Assembly (NCBI RefSeq): GCF_018863195.1
Contig: NZ_JAHKRT010000001.1
Span: 496,001-560,000, forward strand
Origin: Sphingomonas quercus
Lineage (GTDB): Bacteria; Pseudomonadota; Alphaproteobacteria; Sphingomonadales; Sphingomonadaceae
DNA: 64,000 bases
Direction of reading: 5' to 3'
Shown: positions 1-7,668 of the stretch, one piece after another
Numbering within the stretch: position 1 is the first letter of the stretch
Layout: every line of letters starts with the position of its first letter
Translations under genes and position numbers: made by a program
Notes under the pieces: generated by a model
Seen by the model: the letters and a program-made list of their open reading frames with translations, nothing else
What the model was told of the DNA's origin: nothing
Database searches by the model: none

Positions 1-292
1 CGATGTGGCGGCCCTCGGCGATGGCGACGCACGGCTCGCACACCCCGCACGGGTCGATGGTCGGACCGCCTTGCCCGTCGGGGCCGATGCAGTTCAGTGC
101 CTTGGCGATGAGCCGCGCGGTCGACGTCTTGCCGACCCCGCGAACGCCGGTGAGCAGGAAGGCATGGGCCAGCCGGCCGCGGCGAATCGCGTTGCCGAGC
201 GTCTGGACCATCGCATCCTGGCCGATCAGCTCGGAAAAACGCTGTGGCCGGTATTTGCGGGCGAGGACCCGATAGGGTGTGGATTCGGACAT
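1..292 (-). CDS. dnaX: DNA polymerase III subunit gamma/tau, N-terminal part (cut by window edge)
   Basis: The first 97 codons of the clamp-loader ATPase that loads the sliding clamp and holds the replicative polymerase together. The protein opens with the family hallmark [13 protein letters not shown], followed by a Walker A loop GVRGVGKTS at residues 49-57. The zinc-module cysteines follow at C68, C82, C85 and C88. The ATG at 290-292 is right because the conserved N-terminus follows within seven residues. The rest of the gene lies beyond the left edge of the window. It sits just downstream of the SRP RNA on the same strand. Confidence 0.96.
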   Translation of the reverse strand, partial: MSESTPYRVLARKYRPQRFSELIGQDAMVQTLGNAIRRGRLAHAFLLTGVRGVGKTSTARLIAKALNCIGPDGQGGPTIDPCGVCEPCVAIAEGRHI

Positions 293-323
293 CAGGGATG
301 TCTCTAGCCCGGATCGGGCAAAG

Positions 324-416
324 GTGGGAGCCGGAACGACCCGATACGAAATCGTTGTGGCTGCTTCCTTCCGGACCTGACCAGGTTGGCGACGGCATCG
401 CCCGCCCGACTCCCGG
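324..416 (-). ncRNA. ffs: Signal recognition particle RNA (small, 4.5S type)
   Basis: RNA scaffold that binds Ffh and targets nascent membrane proteins to the translocon. The minus strand contains the almost invariant SRP loop CAGGTCCGGAAGGAAGCAGC at about 362-381, including the GGAA tetraloop and the asymmetric internal loop. The flanks pair end to end: GGGAGT near 409-414 with GGCTCCC near 326-332. This gives a hairpin of roughly 90 nt, the usual size in proteobacteria. The ends are estimated from pairing. It lies about 30 nt after the ferredoxin stop codon and just before dnaX, so its promoter would overlap the ferredoxin gene unless it is processed from a longer transcript. Confidence 0.93.
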
Positions 417-446
417 CCGGCCATATGGTCGATATGCCGCGCCTAA

Positions 447-782
447 TCAACGCCCCTGCATATCATGCGCGTCGCCGGGGATACGCACGGTGAGCGTTTC
501 CCATCCCTCCTCCAGCCAGATCTGGCAGGCGAGCCGCGAATGGCGGGTGACGTGGGCGGCGAGATCGAGCAGGTCGTCCTCCATGTCCGTGGCCGGCGGC
601 AGCCTGGCGAAATCCGCTTCCGTCAGGATGACATGGCAGGTGGAGCAGGCCATCTGCCCCTCGCATGTGCCCTCCAGCGGCTGGCCGGCGGCCTGCGCCA
701 CGTCGAGCAGGCGGGCGCCAGCCGGCGCCTCCACCGAGCCGGACGGCTCGCCATCGGGGGAAAGGAAATCGATGCGAATCAT
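447..782 (-). CDS. 2Fe-2S ferredoxin (adrenodoxin type)
   Basis: Small one-electron carrier of 111 residues. The cluster ligands are C40, C46 and C49 (C-x5-C-x2-C, in GTCEGQMACSTC) and C86, the spacing of adrenodoxin or Isc-type ferredoxins. The acidic helix after the third cysteine is typical for docking to redox partners. Its ATG overlaps the stop of the preceding cysteine desulfurase (ATGA), so the two are translationally coupled. This supports a role in supplying electrons for Fe-S cluster assembly. That role is inferred from context; a dedicated oxidoreductase partner is not visible here. Confidence 0.92.
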   Translation of the reverse strand: MIRIDFLSPDGEPSGSVEAPAGARLLDVAQAAGQPLEGTCEGQMACSTCHVILTEADFARLPPATDMEDDLLDLAAHVTRHSRLACQIWLEEGWETLTVRIPGDAHDMQGR

Positions 783-1855
783 GCGAGTGCGTCCTGAAGG
801 GCGATGATGTCGTGCAGCGTCGTATAGCGACCGAAGCCGATCCGCAGCGTCGAACGCGCTTCGCCGGCGGACAGGCCGATCGCCTCCAGCACATGGCTCG
901 GCCGCCCGGAGCCGCTGGCGCAGGCAGAACCGGCGGAGACGGCGATGCGCCGATTTTCCGAAATGAAGCGGGCGGCATCGAAGCCGGGCCGGCGCAAGCT
1001 GAGATTGCCCGGCCAGCGCCGGTCGAGCGCGCCGTTGACGACCCACGCCGGCCCGATCCCGCCGAGCAGCGCGTCGCGCAAGCCCTCGCAATGAGCACGC
1101 TCGGCGGCCGCCACCATCAACGCAGCGGCGGCCCCGAAGCCGGCGCAGAGCGCGGGGCTGAGCGTGCCGGAGCGCGCCCCGCCCTCCTGCCCACCGCCAT
1201 GCATCAGCGGTTCCAGCGCCACGCCGTCGGCCACGAACAGCGCGCCGATGCCCTTAGGCCCGTGGACCTTGTGCGCCGAGATGGCGATCATGTCGGCTTG
1301 GGGCAGCGCCACCCGGCCAAAGCCCTGCACCGCGTCGCAGAAGAACAGCGCGCCCGCCGCCCGCGCCAGCGCCGCCAGCCCGTCCAGCGGCTGGATCACC
1401 CCGATCTCGTTGTTGACGAGCATCGCCGCGACGATGGCGGTGCTGTCGTCGATGGCGCGGGCGGCGGCGGCAAGGTCGACCAGCCCGTCGCCGGTCACCG
1501 GCAGCACGACGAGGTCATGGCCCTGCTCACCCAGCCACCGCGCCGTATCGAGCACGCAGGCATGTTCGGTGGCCAGCGTGACGATGCGCCGCCGGCCGGC
1601 GGGCGCCGCGGCCATCGCTCCCTTCAGCGCCCAGTTCGCCGCCTCGGTGGCGCCCGAGGTGAAGTACAGCCTCCCCTGCCGCCCTTCGAAATGCGCGAGC
1701 ACGCGCACACGCGCCGCCTCCACCGCCGCCGCCGCCGAGCGACCAAGGCGATGCGGCGAATGCGGATTGCCATAGTCCGCCTCGAGATAGGGCAGCATCG
1801 CGGCGCGCGCCTCCGGCGCCAGCGGCGTGGTCGCCTGATAATCGAGATAGATCAT
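779..1855 (-). CDS. Cysteine desulfurase (IscS/NifS-like), second of two
   Basis: Class V PLP enzyme of 358 residues that takes sulfur from cysteine for Fe-S clusters and thiolation. It starts with MIYLDYQATTPL, the canonical N-terminus, so this ATG is preferred over an in-frame codon 13 residues upstream. Visible residues: H98 in ATEHAC, D174 and Q177 in CDAVQ, PLP-lysine K196 in SAHKVHGPKG, and catalytic C312 in SAGSACASGS. Its start overlaps the stop of the preceding desulfurase, and its stop overlaps the ferredoxin ATG. The three genes therefore form one coupled unit. Class I or II assignment and the true sulfur acceptor cannot be read from sequence alone. Confidence 0.93.
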   Translation of the reverse strand: MIYLDYQATTPLAPEARAAMLPYLEADYGNPHSPHRLGRSAAAAVEAARVRVLAHFEGRQGRLYFTSGATEAANWALKGAMAAAPAGRRRIVTLATEHACVLDTARWLGEQGHDLVVLPVTGDGLVDLAAAARAIDDSTAIVAAMLVNNEIGVIQPLDGLAALARAAGALFFCDAVQGFGRVALPQADMIAISAHKVHGPKGIGALFVADGVALEPLMHGGGQEGGARSGTLSPALCAGFGAAAALMVAAAERAHCEGLRDALLGGIGPAWVVNGALDRRWPGNLSLRRPGFDAARFISENRRIAVSAGSACASGSGRPSHVLEAIGLSAGEARSTLRIGFGRYTTLHDIIALQDALA

Positions 1856-2883
1856 GCCGCGCTCCGCCGGGCGCTCCGCGCGATCTTGCCCCATTCGGCG
1901 GCGAAGCGGGCGACATCCGCCTCGCTCGTCGTCCAGCCGAAGCTGACGCGGACCACCTCGCCGGCGGCCTGTTCGTCATAGCCCATCGCGGCGAGGACCG
2001 GGCTCGCCCGCAGGCTGCCCGATGAGCAGGCGCTGCCCGCCGACACGGCGATGCCGGCAAGATCGAAGCGAATCAGCTGCGCCGCCGAGGTCATGCCCGG
2101 CATCCGGTAGGAGGCGATGGTGGCCAGCCGCGGGGCCGAGGCGGCGATCACCTCGCCGCCGGCATCGATGATCGCGGCGTCGAGCATCGGCCGCCAGCGG
2201 GCGGCGTCCTCCAGCCAGTCACGCGGGGCCTCCAGCGCCGCCGCGAAGCCGAGCGCCCCCGGCAGATTCTCGGTGCCGCCACGATAGCCCTGCTCCTGTC
2301 CGCCCGAGGCCTCCAGCAAAGCGAGGTCGCGGACCAGCAGTGCGCCGATCCCCGGCGGCCCGCCGAGCTTGTGCGCCGAGACGATGATCAGGTCTGCATC
2401 CGGCAGCGGCAGCTTGCCGGCGGACTGGGCGCAGTCGGCCAGCCACAAGCCCGGGGGCGAAGGCGACTGGATCACCCCCGTCTCGCTGTTCACCGACTGG
2501 ATCGCGACCAGCGGCCGCTCCCCGGCCACGGCGGACATGTCCACCGCGCCCAGCCGCGACACCGGCAGCGATGCCGCCGCCCCGGCCGCCCGGCGAACCG
2601 CGTCATGCTCGGTCGCCCCGACGAAGCGCGGCCCCGCCTTCGTCCGGCCCAGCGCGAGCGCCGCCGCCTCGCTGGCGCCGCTGGTCAGGATCACCGCGCC
2701 GTCCCATTCCAGCGCCGCGGCGATGCGCGCGCGCGCCTCTTCAAGGCGGGCGCGGGCCGCCCGGCCCTGTGCATGTGGCGAGGAAGGATTCGCCCAGAAT
2801 CGCATCGCGTCGGCCACCGCCGCCTGCGCCTCGGGCAGGATCGGCGTGGTCGCGGCATGGTCGAGATACAGACGATCGATCAG
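1852..2883 (-). CDS. Cysteine desulfurase family protein, first of two; non-canonical start proposed
   Basis: A second class V aminotransferase-fold protein. PLP-lysine lies in SAHKLGGPPG and the catalytic cysteine in SAGSACSSGS (K172 and C286 counting from the proposed start). The conserved opening LYLDHAATTP is encoded in frame at about 2842-2871, upstream of the first GTG (2815-2817), but no ATG, GTG or TTG precedes it before the in-frame stop at 2920-2922. I place the start at CTG 2881-2883, which has GGAG nine bases upstream; ATC at 2878-2880 is another option. A start at the GTG would remove the PLP-domain N-terminus. The gene is translationally coupled to the next desulfurase. Two adjacent, diverged copies suggest one may be regulatory or have a different acceptor. 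Confidence 0.85.
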   Translation of the reverse strand: MIDRLYLDHAATTPILPEAQAAVADAMRFWANPSSPHAQGRAARARLEEARARIAAALEWDGAVILTSGASEAAALALGRTKAGPRFVGATEHDAVRRAAGAAASLPVSRLGAVDMSAVAGERPLVAIQSVNSETGVIQSPSPPGLWLADCAQSAGKLPLPDADLIIVSAHKLGGPPGIGALLVRDLALLEASGGQEQGYRGGTENLPGALGFAAALEAPRDWLEDAARWRPMLDAAIIDAGGEVIAASAPRLATIASYRMPGMTSAAQLIRFDLAGIAVSAGSACSSGSLRASPVLAAMGYDEQAAGEVVRVSFGWTTSEADVARFAAEWGKIARSARRSAA

Positions 2884-2991
2884 GATTGAACGCTCCGATT
2901 GCGCGGCAAGGGCGGCTTTCTATATAGAACGCCGCTCTCGCCGGTATCCACCGGCGGCCGTCATTCCCAAAATACTAGCAGGCAGGTGCCC

Positions 2992-3633
2992 GTGCCCGAA
3001 GTGATCTTTCCCGGACCCGAAGGACGACTGGAGGGCCGATTCCAGCCGGGGCCGCGCCCCCGCGCGCCCGTTGCCATGATCCTCCATCCCCATCCGCAGG
3101 CGGGGGGCACGATGAACAATCACATCGTGCAGGCGCTGTACCAGACGTTCGTGCGACGCGGCTTCGCGACGCTGCGCTTCAACTTCCGCGGCGTCGGCAA
3201 GAGCCAGGGCGTGTTCGACAACGGCATCGGCGAGCTGTCCGATGCGGCGTCGGCGCTGGATTGGGTGCAGTCGATCCATCCCGAGGCGCAGACGACGTGG
3301 ATCGCCGGCGTCAGCTTCGGCGCGTGGATCGGCATGCAGCTGCTGATGCGGCGCCCGGAGATCAAGGGCTTCATCTCGATCGCCCCGCCCGCCAACCTCT
3401 ACGACTTCACCTTCCTCGCCCCTTGTCCGTCCTCGGGGATCATCATCCAGGGCGAGGCGGACGAGGTGGTGACGCCGGGGGCGGTGCAGAAGCTCGTCGA
3501 CAAGCTCCGCACCCAGCGCCACATCACCATCCACCACGACACCATCCCGGGTGCCAACCACTTCTTCGAGCATGAGATGCCGCAGCTCATGAAGTCGGTG
3601 GACGATTATCTGGACATGCGCCTGAAGGCGTGA
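2992..3633 (+). CDS. Alpha/beta hydrolase
   Basis: Cytoplasmic serine hydrolase of 213 residues with no signal peptide. The nucleophile elbow is GVSFGA (S108), the acid is probably D157 in GEADEVV, and the histidine H190 lies in GANHFF. The early HPHPQAGG motif is typical of a proteobacterial family of small hydrolases of unknown substrate. I chose GTG at 2992 because VPEVIFPGPEG is the family N-terminus; GGCAGG lies five bases upstream. The in-frame extension upstream looks non-coding. It is divergent from the cysteine desulfurase operon, with a short shared promoter region. Confidence 0.88.
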   Translation: MPEVIFPGPEGRLEGRFQPGPRPRAPVAMILHPHPQAGGTMNNHIVQALYQTFVRRGFATLRFNFRGVGKSQGVFDNGIGELSDAASALDWVQSIHPEAQTTWIAGVSFGAWIGMQLLMRRPEIKGFISIAPPANLYDFTFLAPCPSSGIIIQGEADEVVTPGAVQKLVDKLRTQRHITIHHDTIPGANHFFEHEMPQLMKSVDDYLDMRLKA

Positions 3634-3641
3634 CGAAGGCC

Positions 3642-3664
3642 GGGGCGCGGCCGATCCGCGCCCC
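3642..3664. terminator. Hairpin between convergent genes
   Basis: Perfect 9-bp stem: GGGGCGCGG (3642-3650) pairs with CCGCGCCCC (3656-3664) around a five-base loop. It lies between the stop codons of two convergent genes and could end transcription from either side. There is no long T run, so strength is uncertain. Confidence 0.6.
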
Positions 3665-3681
3665 TCCCTTGCCCGCCGGGA

Positions 3682-4881
3682 TCAGAAGCCCCTGGGCGTG
3701 ATCCAGATGCTCTCGTTCCAAGAGCCGCCGGGCGCCACATATTGCAGCTCCTTGTAGCTGCCCTTGTGCGCCATGTTCATCGAGTTGGTGATGCCGGCCA
3801 TCGGCTCGATGGCGATGAAGCCGCGCGTGCTGCGCGGCACGTCGTTCGGCGCAGTCAGCGGCACGACCGGCCCGTCATAGGGATAGTTGGGCGCGGGCGC
3901 GCGCGGCGGGCCGGCGGGACGCGGCGGCGTGCCCGGCGGCGGCAGGATTTCGGAATAAAGCAGGAAGGTCTTGATCTTCGGTCCGGCGGTGACCGTGATC
4001 GAGCTTTTCTCGCCCTTGATGACGACGCTGGCACGGCCCTGCGCATCACGGTCGAGATCGCTGAACACCTCGTCCAGCCTCTTGTCGGCAAGCCGGCTCA
4101 GCGGAACATTGTGGCGATCGCCGCCGAAGAATTGCTCGGCGGTCTGCGTCTCGCCGGTCGGCAGATGGGCGTCGGTCTCGATCCAGTGGGTGCGGGCGCC
4201 GAAGTCCAGCGACCAGTGATTGCGGTCGCCCTCGGGCAGCGCGAAATAGGGATGGTAGCCGATCGACACCGGCAGCGGATCCTTGCTGAGATTGTCGATC
4301 CGCGTGTTCACCTCCAGCACGCCGTCCTTCAGCCGGATGGTCATGGTGTAGGTCTGGGCGAAGGGGAATTGCTTCATCCAGTCCGGATTGCGGTAGAATT
4401 CCAGCTTGCTGACCACATAGGCGCCATTGGCGTCGGCCCTGGCGGTGACGAGCTTCCAGTCATGGGTGTTGCTGAGAAAGCCCTGTTGCGGGATCGGCGC
4501 ACGGACATTGCCCAGCTCGGGGTCGAAATTATACTTTTTGCCGTTGGCGTAGAAGGCCATCTCGTCCAGCCGGTTGGCGAACGGGCCGAGGAAAGGCACG
4601 CCGTTCAGGCCCGGATTGTTGCGCAACGCCGTCGTCGACGGGATCGCCATGCTCAGCACGTTCTTGCCGTGGACGACGAACTCATAGGCGTTGCTGGTGC
4701 CGGTCAGCACCGAGACGGTCGAGTCGGTCTGATTGTCGCGCAGCTGCACGATGTCGCCGATGGTCTTCACCGAATAGCGCGCGGGTCTCGCCTTGGCGGC
4801 GGCAAGGGCCGCGCCGGGCAGGGCGATCGCCACCGCGGCGATCATTGCAAGCGCTGTTACTGACTTGAGATTCCTCGACAT
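3682..4881 (-). CDS. Aldose 1-epimerase (galactose mutarotase)-like protein, exported
   Basis: Exported protein of 399 residues. An N-terminal signal peptide ends near ALPGAALAAAKA. The core follows the aldose-1-epimerase fold: FLGPFANRLDEMAFYANG near residue 97, then SIGYHPYFALPEGD with the catalytic-region histidine, and a C-terminal IAIEPMAGITNS segment with the glutamate expected as base. A proline-rich insertion (PPPGTPPRPAGPPRAPAP) interrupts the C-terminal half. The likely role is periplasmic interconversion of sugar anomers before uptake; the substrate is unknown. The gene is not in an obvious operon and is convergent with the hydrolase. Confidence 0.85.
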   Translation of the reverse strand: MSRNLKSVTALAMIAAVAIALPGAALAAAKARPARYSVKTIGDIVQLRDNQTDSTVSVLTGTSNAYEFVVHGKNVLSMAIPSTTALRNNPGLNGVPFLGPFANRLDEMAFYANGKKYNFDPELGNVRAPIPQQGFLSNTHDWKLVTARADANGAYVVSKLEFYRNPDWMKQFPFAQTYTMTIRLKDGVLEVNTRIDNLSKDPLPVSIGYHPYFALPEGDRNHWSLDFGARTHWIETDAHLPTGETQTAEQFFGGDRHNVPLSRLADKRLDEVFSDLDRDAQGRASVVIKGEKSSITVTAGPKIKTFLLYSEILPPPGTPPRPAGPPRAPAPNYPYDGPVVPLTAPNDVPRSTRGFIAIEPMAGITNSMNMAHKGSYKELQYVAPGGSWNESIWITPRGF

Positions 4882-4966
4882 CGCCCCGCCTTCTGCTGTG
4901 TCCCGCCGTTGATCCCGGCCGATCGCATCTCAGCGGTATACAGGCCGCGCTGTCAATCGGGCGGCG

Positions 4967-5125
4967 TCACAGGGTCAGGATCAGCACATTGCCAAGCAGC
5001 ACCGCGGCGGCGACCAGCATCAGGATTCCGCGTCTCCGATCACGGCCGTTGGCGATCAGCCAGCCGCCGCCGATCGTCAGCGCGATCACGCCGAGCATCG
5101 CCACGGAAAGGAAAATTCCAGCCAT
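4967..5125 (-). CDS. Small two-helix membrane protein, unknown function
   Basis: Predicted 52-residue protein from ATG 5123-5125, with GGAAGGG about seven bases upstream. It has two hydrophobic segments (residues about 3-24 and 33-52) separated by a basic turn, NGRDRRRG, consistent with an inner-membrane hairpin. A longer in-frame extension to 5347 overlaps the decarboxylase leader and has no coding character, so it was discarded. I do not recognise a family. Confidence 0.6.
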   Translation of the reverse strand: MAGIFLSVAMLGVIALTIGGGWLIANGRDRRRGILMLVAAAVLLGNVLILTL

Positions 5126-5231
5126 CAGAAGCCCTTCCGGACAACCGCCGTCGCGGCGGCCGCGAAGGTCGGGCAAGCCATTGTTCGGCCAAGCCTTTTC
5201 GCACAAAAAAATGCCACAACGAATCTCTTTA

Positions 5232-5335
5232 CAGCGGGGGTTCGCATTTCTATATCGCGCCCTCCGCTGCCCCATGGGACTTCCAACCGCAAGGCAGCTT
5301 TTGATGAAACTGTTCGTTGGAGGTCCCTTGAGTTG
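5232..5335 (+). promoter_or_regulatory. Structured leader sequestering the ODC ribosome binding site (speF-leader-like)
   Basis: Two helices are visible. AGCGGGGG (5232-5239) pairs with CCCTCCGCT (5260-5268). GGGACTTCCAAC (5276-5287) pairs over 12 bp, with one G-U, with GTTGGAGGTCCC (5316-5327). The second helix contains the GGAGG (5319-5323) that serves the TTG start at 5333, so folding would block initiation. A conserved cis-acting RNA, speF, is known upstream of ornithine decarboxylase genes in alphaproteobacteria; position and design match. Membership is inferred, not searched. Confidence 0.65.
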
Positions 5336-6517
5336 CACAAGCATCATAGCGCGCTGGGGCTAGCTGCCGCCCTCCGACCGGATGCTCCGGTCACGCTTGT
5401 TCGCCCGCATGCCGCCGAGCGTGCCGCCCGCTTCTTCACGCAGAAGTTTCCGGGCCGCGTGCTCTATGCGGTGAAGGCCAACCCCTCGCCTGACCTGCTC
5501 CGCGTCCTGTGGGACGGCGGCGTGACGCATTATGACGTCGCCTCGATCGTCGAGGTGCGCCTGGTGCGTGCCACGCTGCCGGAAGCGACGCTGTGCTTCA
5601 TGCATCCGGTCAAGTCCGAGGAGGCGATCGCCGAGGCCTATATGGTCCACGGCGTGCGTACCTTCAGCCTCGACACGCGGGAGGAGCTGGACAAGATCGT
5701 TCGCGCCACCGAGGGCGCCGAGGATCTGACCTTGTGCGTGCGGCTGCGCGTCTCGTCCGATCATTCGAAGCTGAGCCTCGCCGCCAAATTCGGCGCGGAC
5801 CCGCGCGAGGCGGCTCCGCTGCTCGTCGCGGCGCGGCAGGTGGCCGATGCGCTCGGCATCTGCTTCCATGTCGGCAGCCAGGCGATGAGCCCGCAGGCCT
5901 ATTCCAACGCGATGGAGCGGGTGCGCACGGCGATCGTCGAGGCGGGCGTGACGGTGGACGTGGTGGATGTCGGCGGGGGCTTCCCGTCGACCTATCCGGG
6001 CATGGAGCCGCCGCCGCTGGAGGCCTATTTCCGCACCATCCACGAGGCGTTCGAGAGCCTGCCGGTCAGCTATTCGGCCGAACTGTGGTGCGAGCCGGGC
6101 CGTGCGCTGAGCGCGGAATATGCCAGCCTGCTGGTGCGCGTCGAGCGCCGCCGGGGCGATGAGCTGTACATCAATGACGGCGCCTATGGCGCGCTGTTCG
6201 ATGCGGCGCATATCGGCTGGCGCTTCCCGGTGTCGCTGGTGCGTGAAGGTGGTTCGGAGGCGAAGCCGATCGACTTCTCCTTCTACGGCCCGACCTGCGA
6301 CGACATGGACCATATGGCGGGGCCCTTCCCGCTGCCGGCCGATATCGCCGCTGGCGACTATATCGAGATCGGCATGCTCGGTGCCTATGGCTGCGCGATG
6401 CGGACGAAGTTCAACGGCTTCGGCTCGGAAGAGACGGTCGAGATGAACGACGAGCCGATGGCCTCGCTCTATGCGCCGATGCCGGCCAAGGTTCCGGCGC
6501 GCGTCGTCAAACTGTAA
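5333..6517 (+). CDS. Type III PLP-dependent decarboxylase, probably ornithine decarboxylase
   Basis: Fold-type III (alanine racemase-like) decarboxylase of 394 residues that probably makes putrescine from ornithine. PLP-lysine is K48 in LYAVKANPSP. CFHVGSQ, the glycine loop DVGGGFPSTYPG and WCEPGRALS follow in the usual order. The YGPTCDDMDHM segment carries the active-site cysteine and substrate-binding aspartate from the partner subunit. The TTG start is supported by GGAGG nine bases upstream and by the absence of an in-frame ATG nearby. The leader folds over this site. The next gene is a deoxyhypusine-synthase homologue, which fits homospermidine synthesis. Lysine or diaminopimelate as substrate cannot be fully excluded. 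Confidence 0.9.
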   Translation: MHKHHSALGLAAALRPDAPVTLVRPHAAERAARFFTQKFPGRVLYAVKANPSPDLLRVLWDGGVTHYDVASIVEVRLVRATLPEATLCFMHPVKSEEAIAEAYMVHGVRTFSLDTREELDKIVRATEGAEDLTLCVRLRVSSDHSKLSLAAKFGADPREAAPLLVAARQVADALGICFHVGSQAMSPQAYSNAMERVRTAIVEAGVTVDVVDVGGGFPSTYPGMEPPPLEAYFRTIHEAFESLPVSYSAELWCEPGRALSAEYASLLVRVERRRGDELYINDGAYGALFDAAHIGWRFPVSLVREGGSEAKPIDFSFYGPTCDDMDHMAGPFPLPADIAAGDYIEIGMLGAYGCAMRTKFNGFGSEETVEMNDEPMASLYAPMPAKVPARVVKL

Positions 6518-6613
6518 AGACTATCGAAGAATCGAGGGGTCGCCGTCCGGCATCGCCCGGATGGCGGCCCGCTTTGTTTCATGCACTCGCGACCGGACAC
6601 AGGAGGCCGCCCG

Positions 6614-7666
6614 ATGACCGATACCCCCATCAACGACACCCGCAAGGCGGAGCTGCTCTCGACTGTCGTCGAGCATGTCGACATCACGAGCTTCGACGCG
6701 CGCCCGATCGTCGATGCGATGCGCAAGATGAGCTTCACCAGCCGCGACGTCGGCCGCGCCACTGAAATCTACAACATGATGCTCGCCGACAAGGATTGCT
6801 CGGTGGTGCTGGTGATCGCCGGCTCGACGTCGGCCGGCGGCTGCATGGACCTCTATGCGGAGCTGGTGCGCAACAACATGGTCGACGCCATCGTCGCCAC
6901 CGGCGCCTCGATCGTCGACATGGATTTCTTCGAAGGGCTTGGCCACAAGCATTTCCAGGCCAAGGAAATTCCCGACGACGACACGCTGCGCTCGCTCTAC
7001 ATCGACCGCATCTACGACACCTATATCGACGAGGTGGCGCTGCAGAATGTCGATCACACGGTGTTCGAGATCGCCGAGAGCCTGCCGCCCAGGGCCTATA
7101 GCTCGCGCGCGTTCATCCGCGAGATGGGCAAGTACCTCGTCGCCAACGGAAAGAAGGAGAACAGCCTCGTCAAGCTCGCCTATGAGCATGACGTGCCGAT
7201 CTTCTGCCCGGCCTTCACGGACAGCTCGGCCGGCTTCGGCCTGGTCAAGCATCAGGTGGATTCGATGAAGGCGGGCAAGCCCTACCTCACCATCGACTCC
7301 ATCGCCGACTTCCGCGAGCTGACCGACATCAAGATCAAGGCGGGCACCACCGGCCTGCTGATGATCGGCGGCGGCGTGCCGAAGAACTTCGTGCAGGACA
7401 CCGTCGTCTGCGCCGAGATCCTCGGCCATGACGATGTCGAGGTGCATAAGTATGCCGTGCAGATCACCGTCGCCGACGTCCGCGACGGCGCGTGTTCCTC
7501 CTCCACCCTCCAGGAGGCGGCGAGCTGGGGCAAGGTGTCAACGGCGATGGAGCAGATGGTCTATGCCGAGGCGACCTCGGTGATGCCGCTGCTGGCCTCC
7601 GACGCCTATCATCGCGGCCACTGGCGCAACCGCGAGAAGCGCGCCTTCGCGAAGATGTTCGACTGA
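6614..7666 (+). CDS. Deoxyhypusine synthase-like protein, probable homospermidine synthase
   Basis: A 350-residue member of the DHS family, NAD-dependent enzymes that move aminobutyl groups. The ATG at 6614 follows a perfect AGGAGG (6601-6606); the in-frame extension upstream is discarded. Family motifs: IAGSTSAGGCMDLY, GHKHFQAKEIPDD, CPAFTDSSAG, GLLMIGGGVPKNF, and ASWGK with the catalytic lysine K307, equivalent to the DHS imine-forming lysine. Bacteria lack eIF5A, and bacterial DHS-like proteins are known that make homospermidine. With the decarboxylase 96 bases upstream, production of sym-homospermidine from putrescine or spermidine is the simplest reading, but inferred. Confidence 0.88.
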   Translation: MTDTPINDTRKAELLSTVVEHVDITSFDARPIVDAMRKMSFTSRDVGRATEIYNMMLADKDCSVVLVIAGSTSAGGCMDLYAELVRNNMVDAIVATGASIVDMDFFEGLGHKHFQAKEIPDDDTLRSLYIDRIYDTYIDEVALQNVDHTVFEIAESLPPRAYSSRAFIREMGKYLVANGKKENSLVKLAYEHDVPIFCPAFTDSSAGFGLVKHQVDSMKAGKPYLTIDSIADFRELTDIKIKAGTTGLLMIGGGVPKNFVQDTVVCAEILGHDDVEVHKYAVQITVADVRDGACSSSTLQEAASWGKVSTAMEQMVYAEATSVMPLLASDAYHRGHWRNREKRAFAKMFD

Positions 7667-7668
7667 GC

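Noticed and set aside
4967-5347. A 126-codon version of the small membrane protein
   Set aside because: The extra N-terminal part overlaps the decarboxylase leader, lacks a ribosome binding site and does not look like protein; only the 52-residue version is kept.
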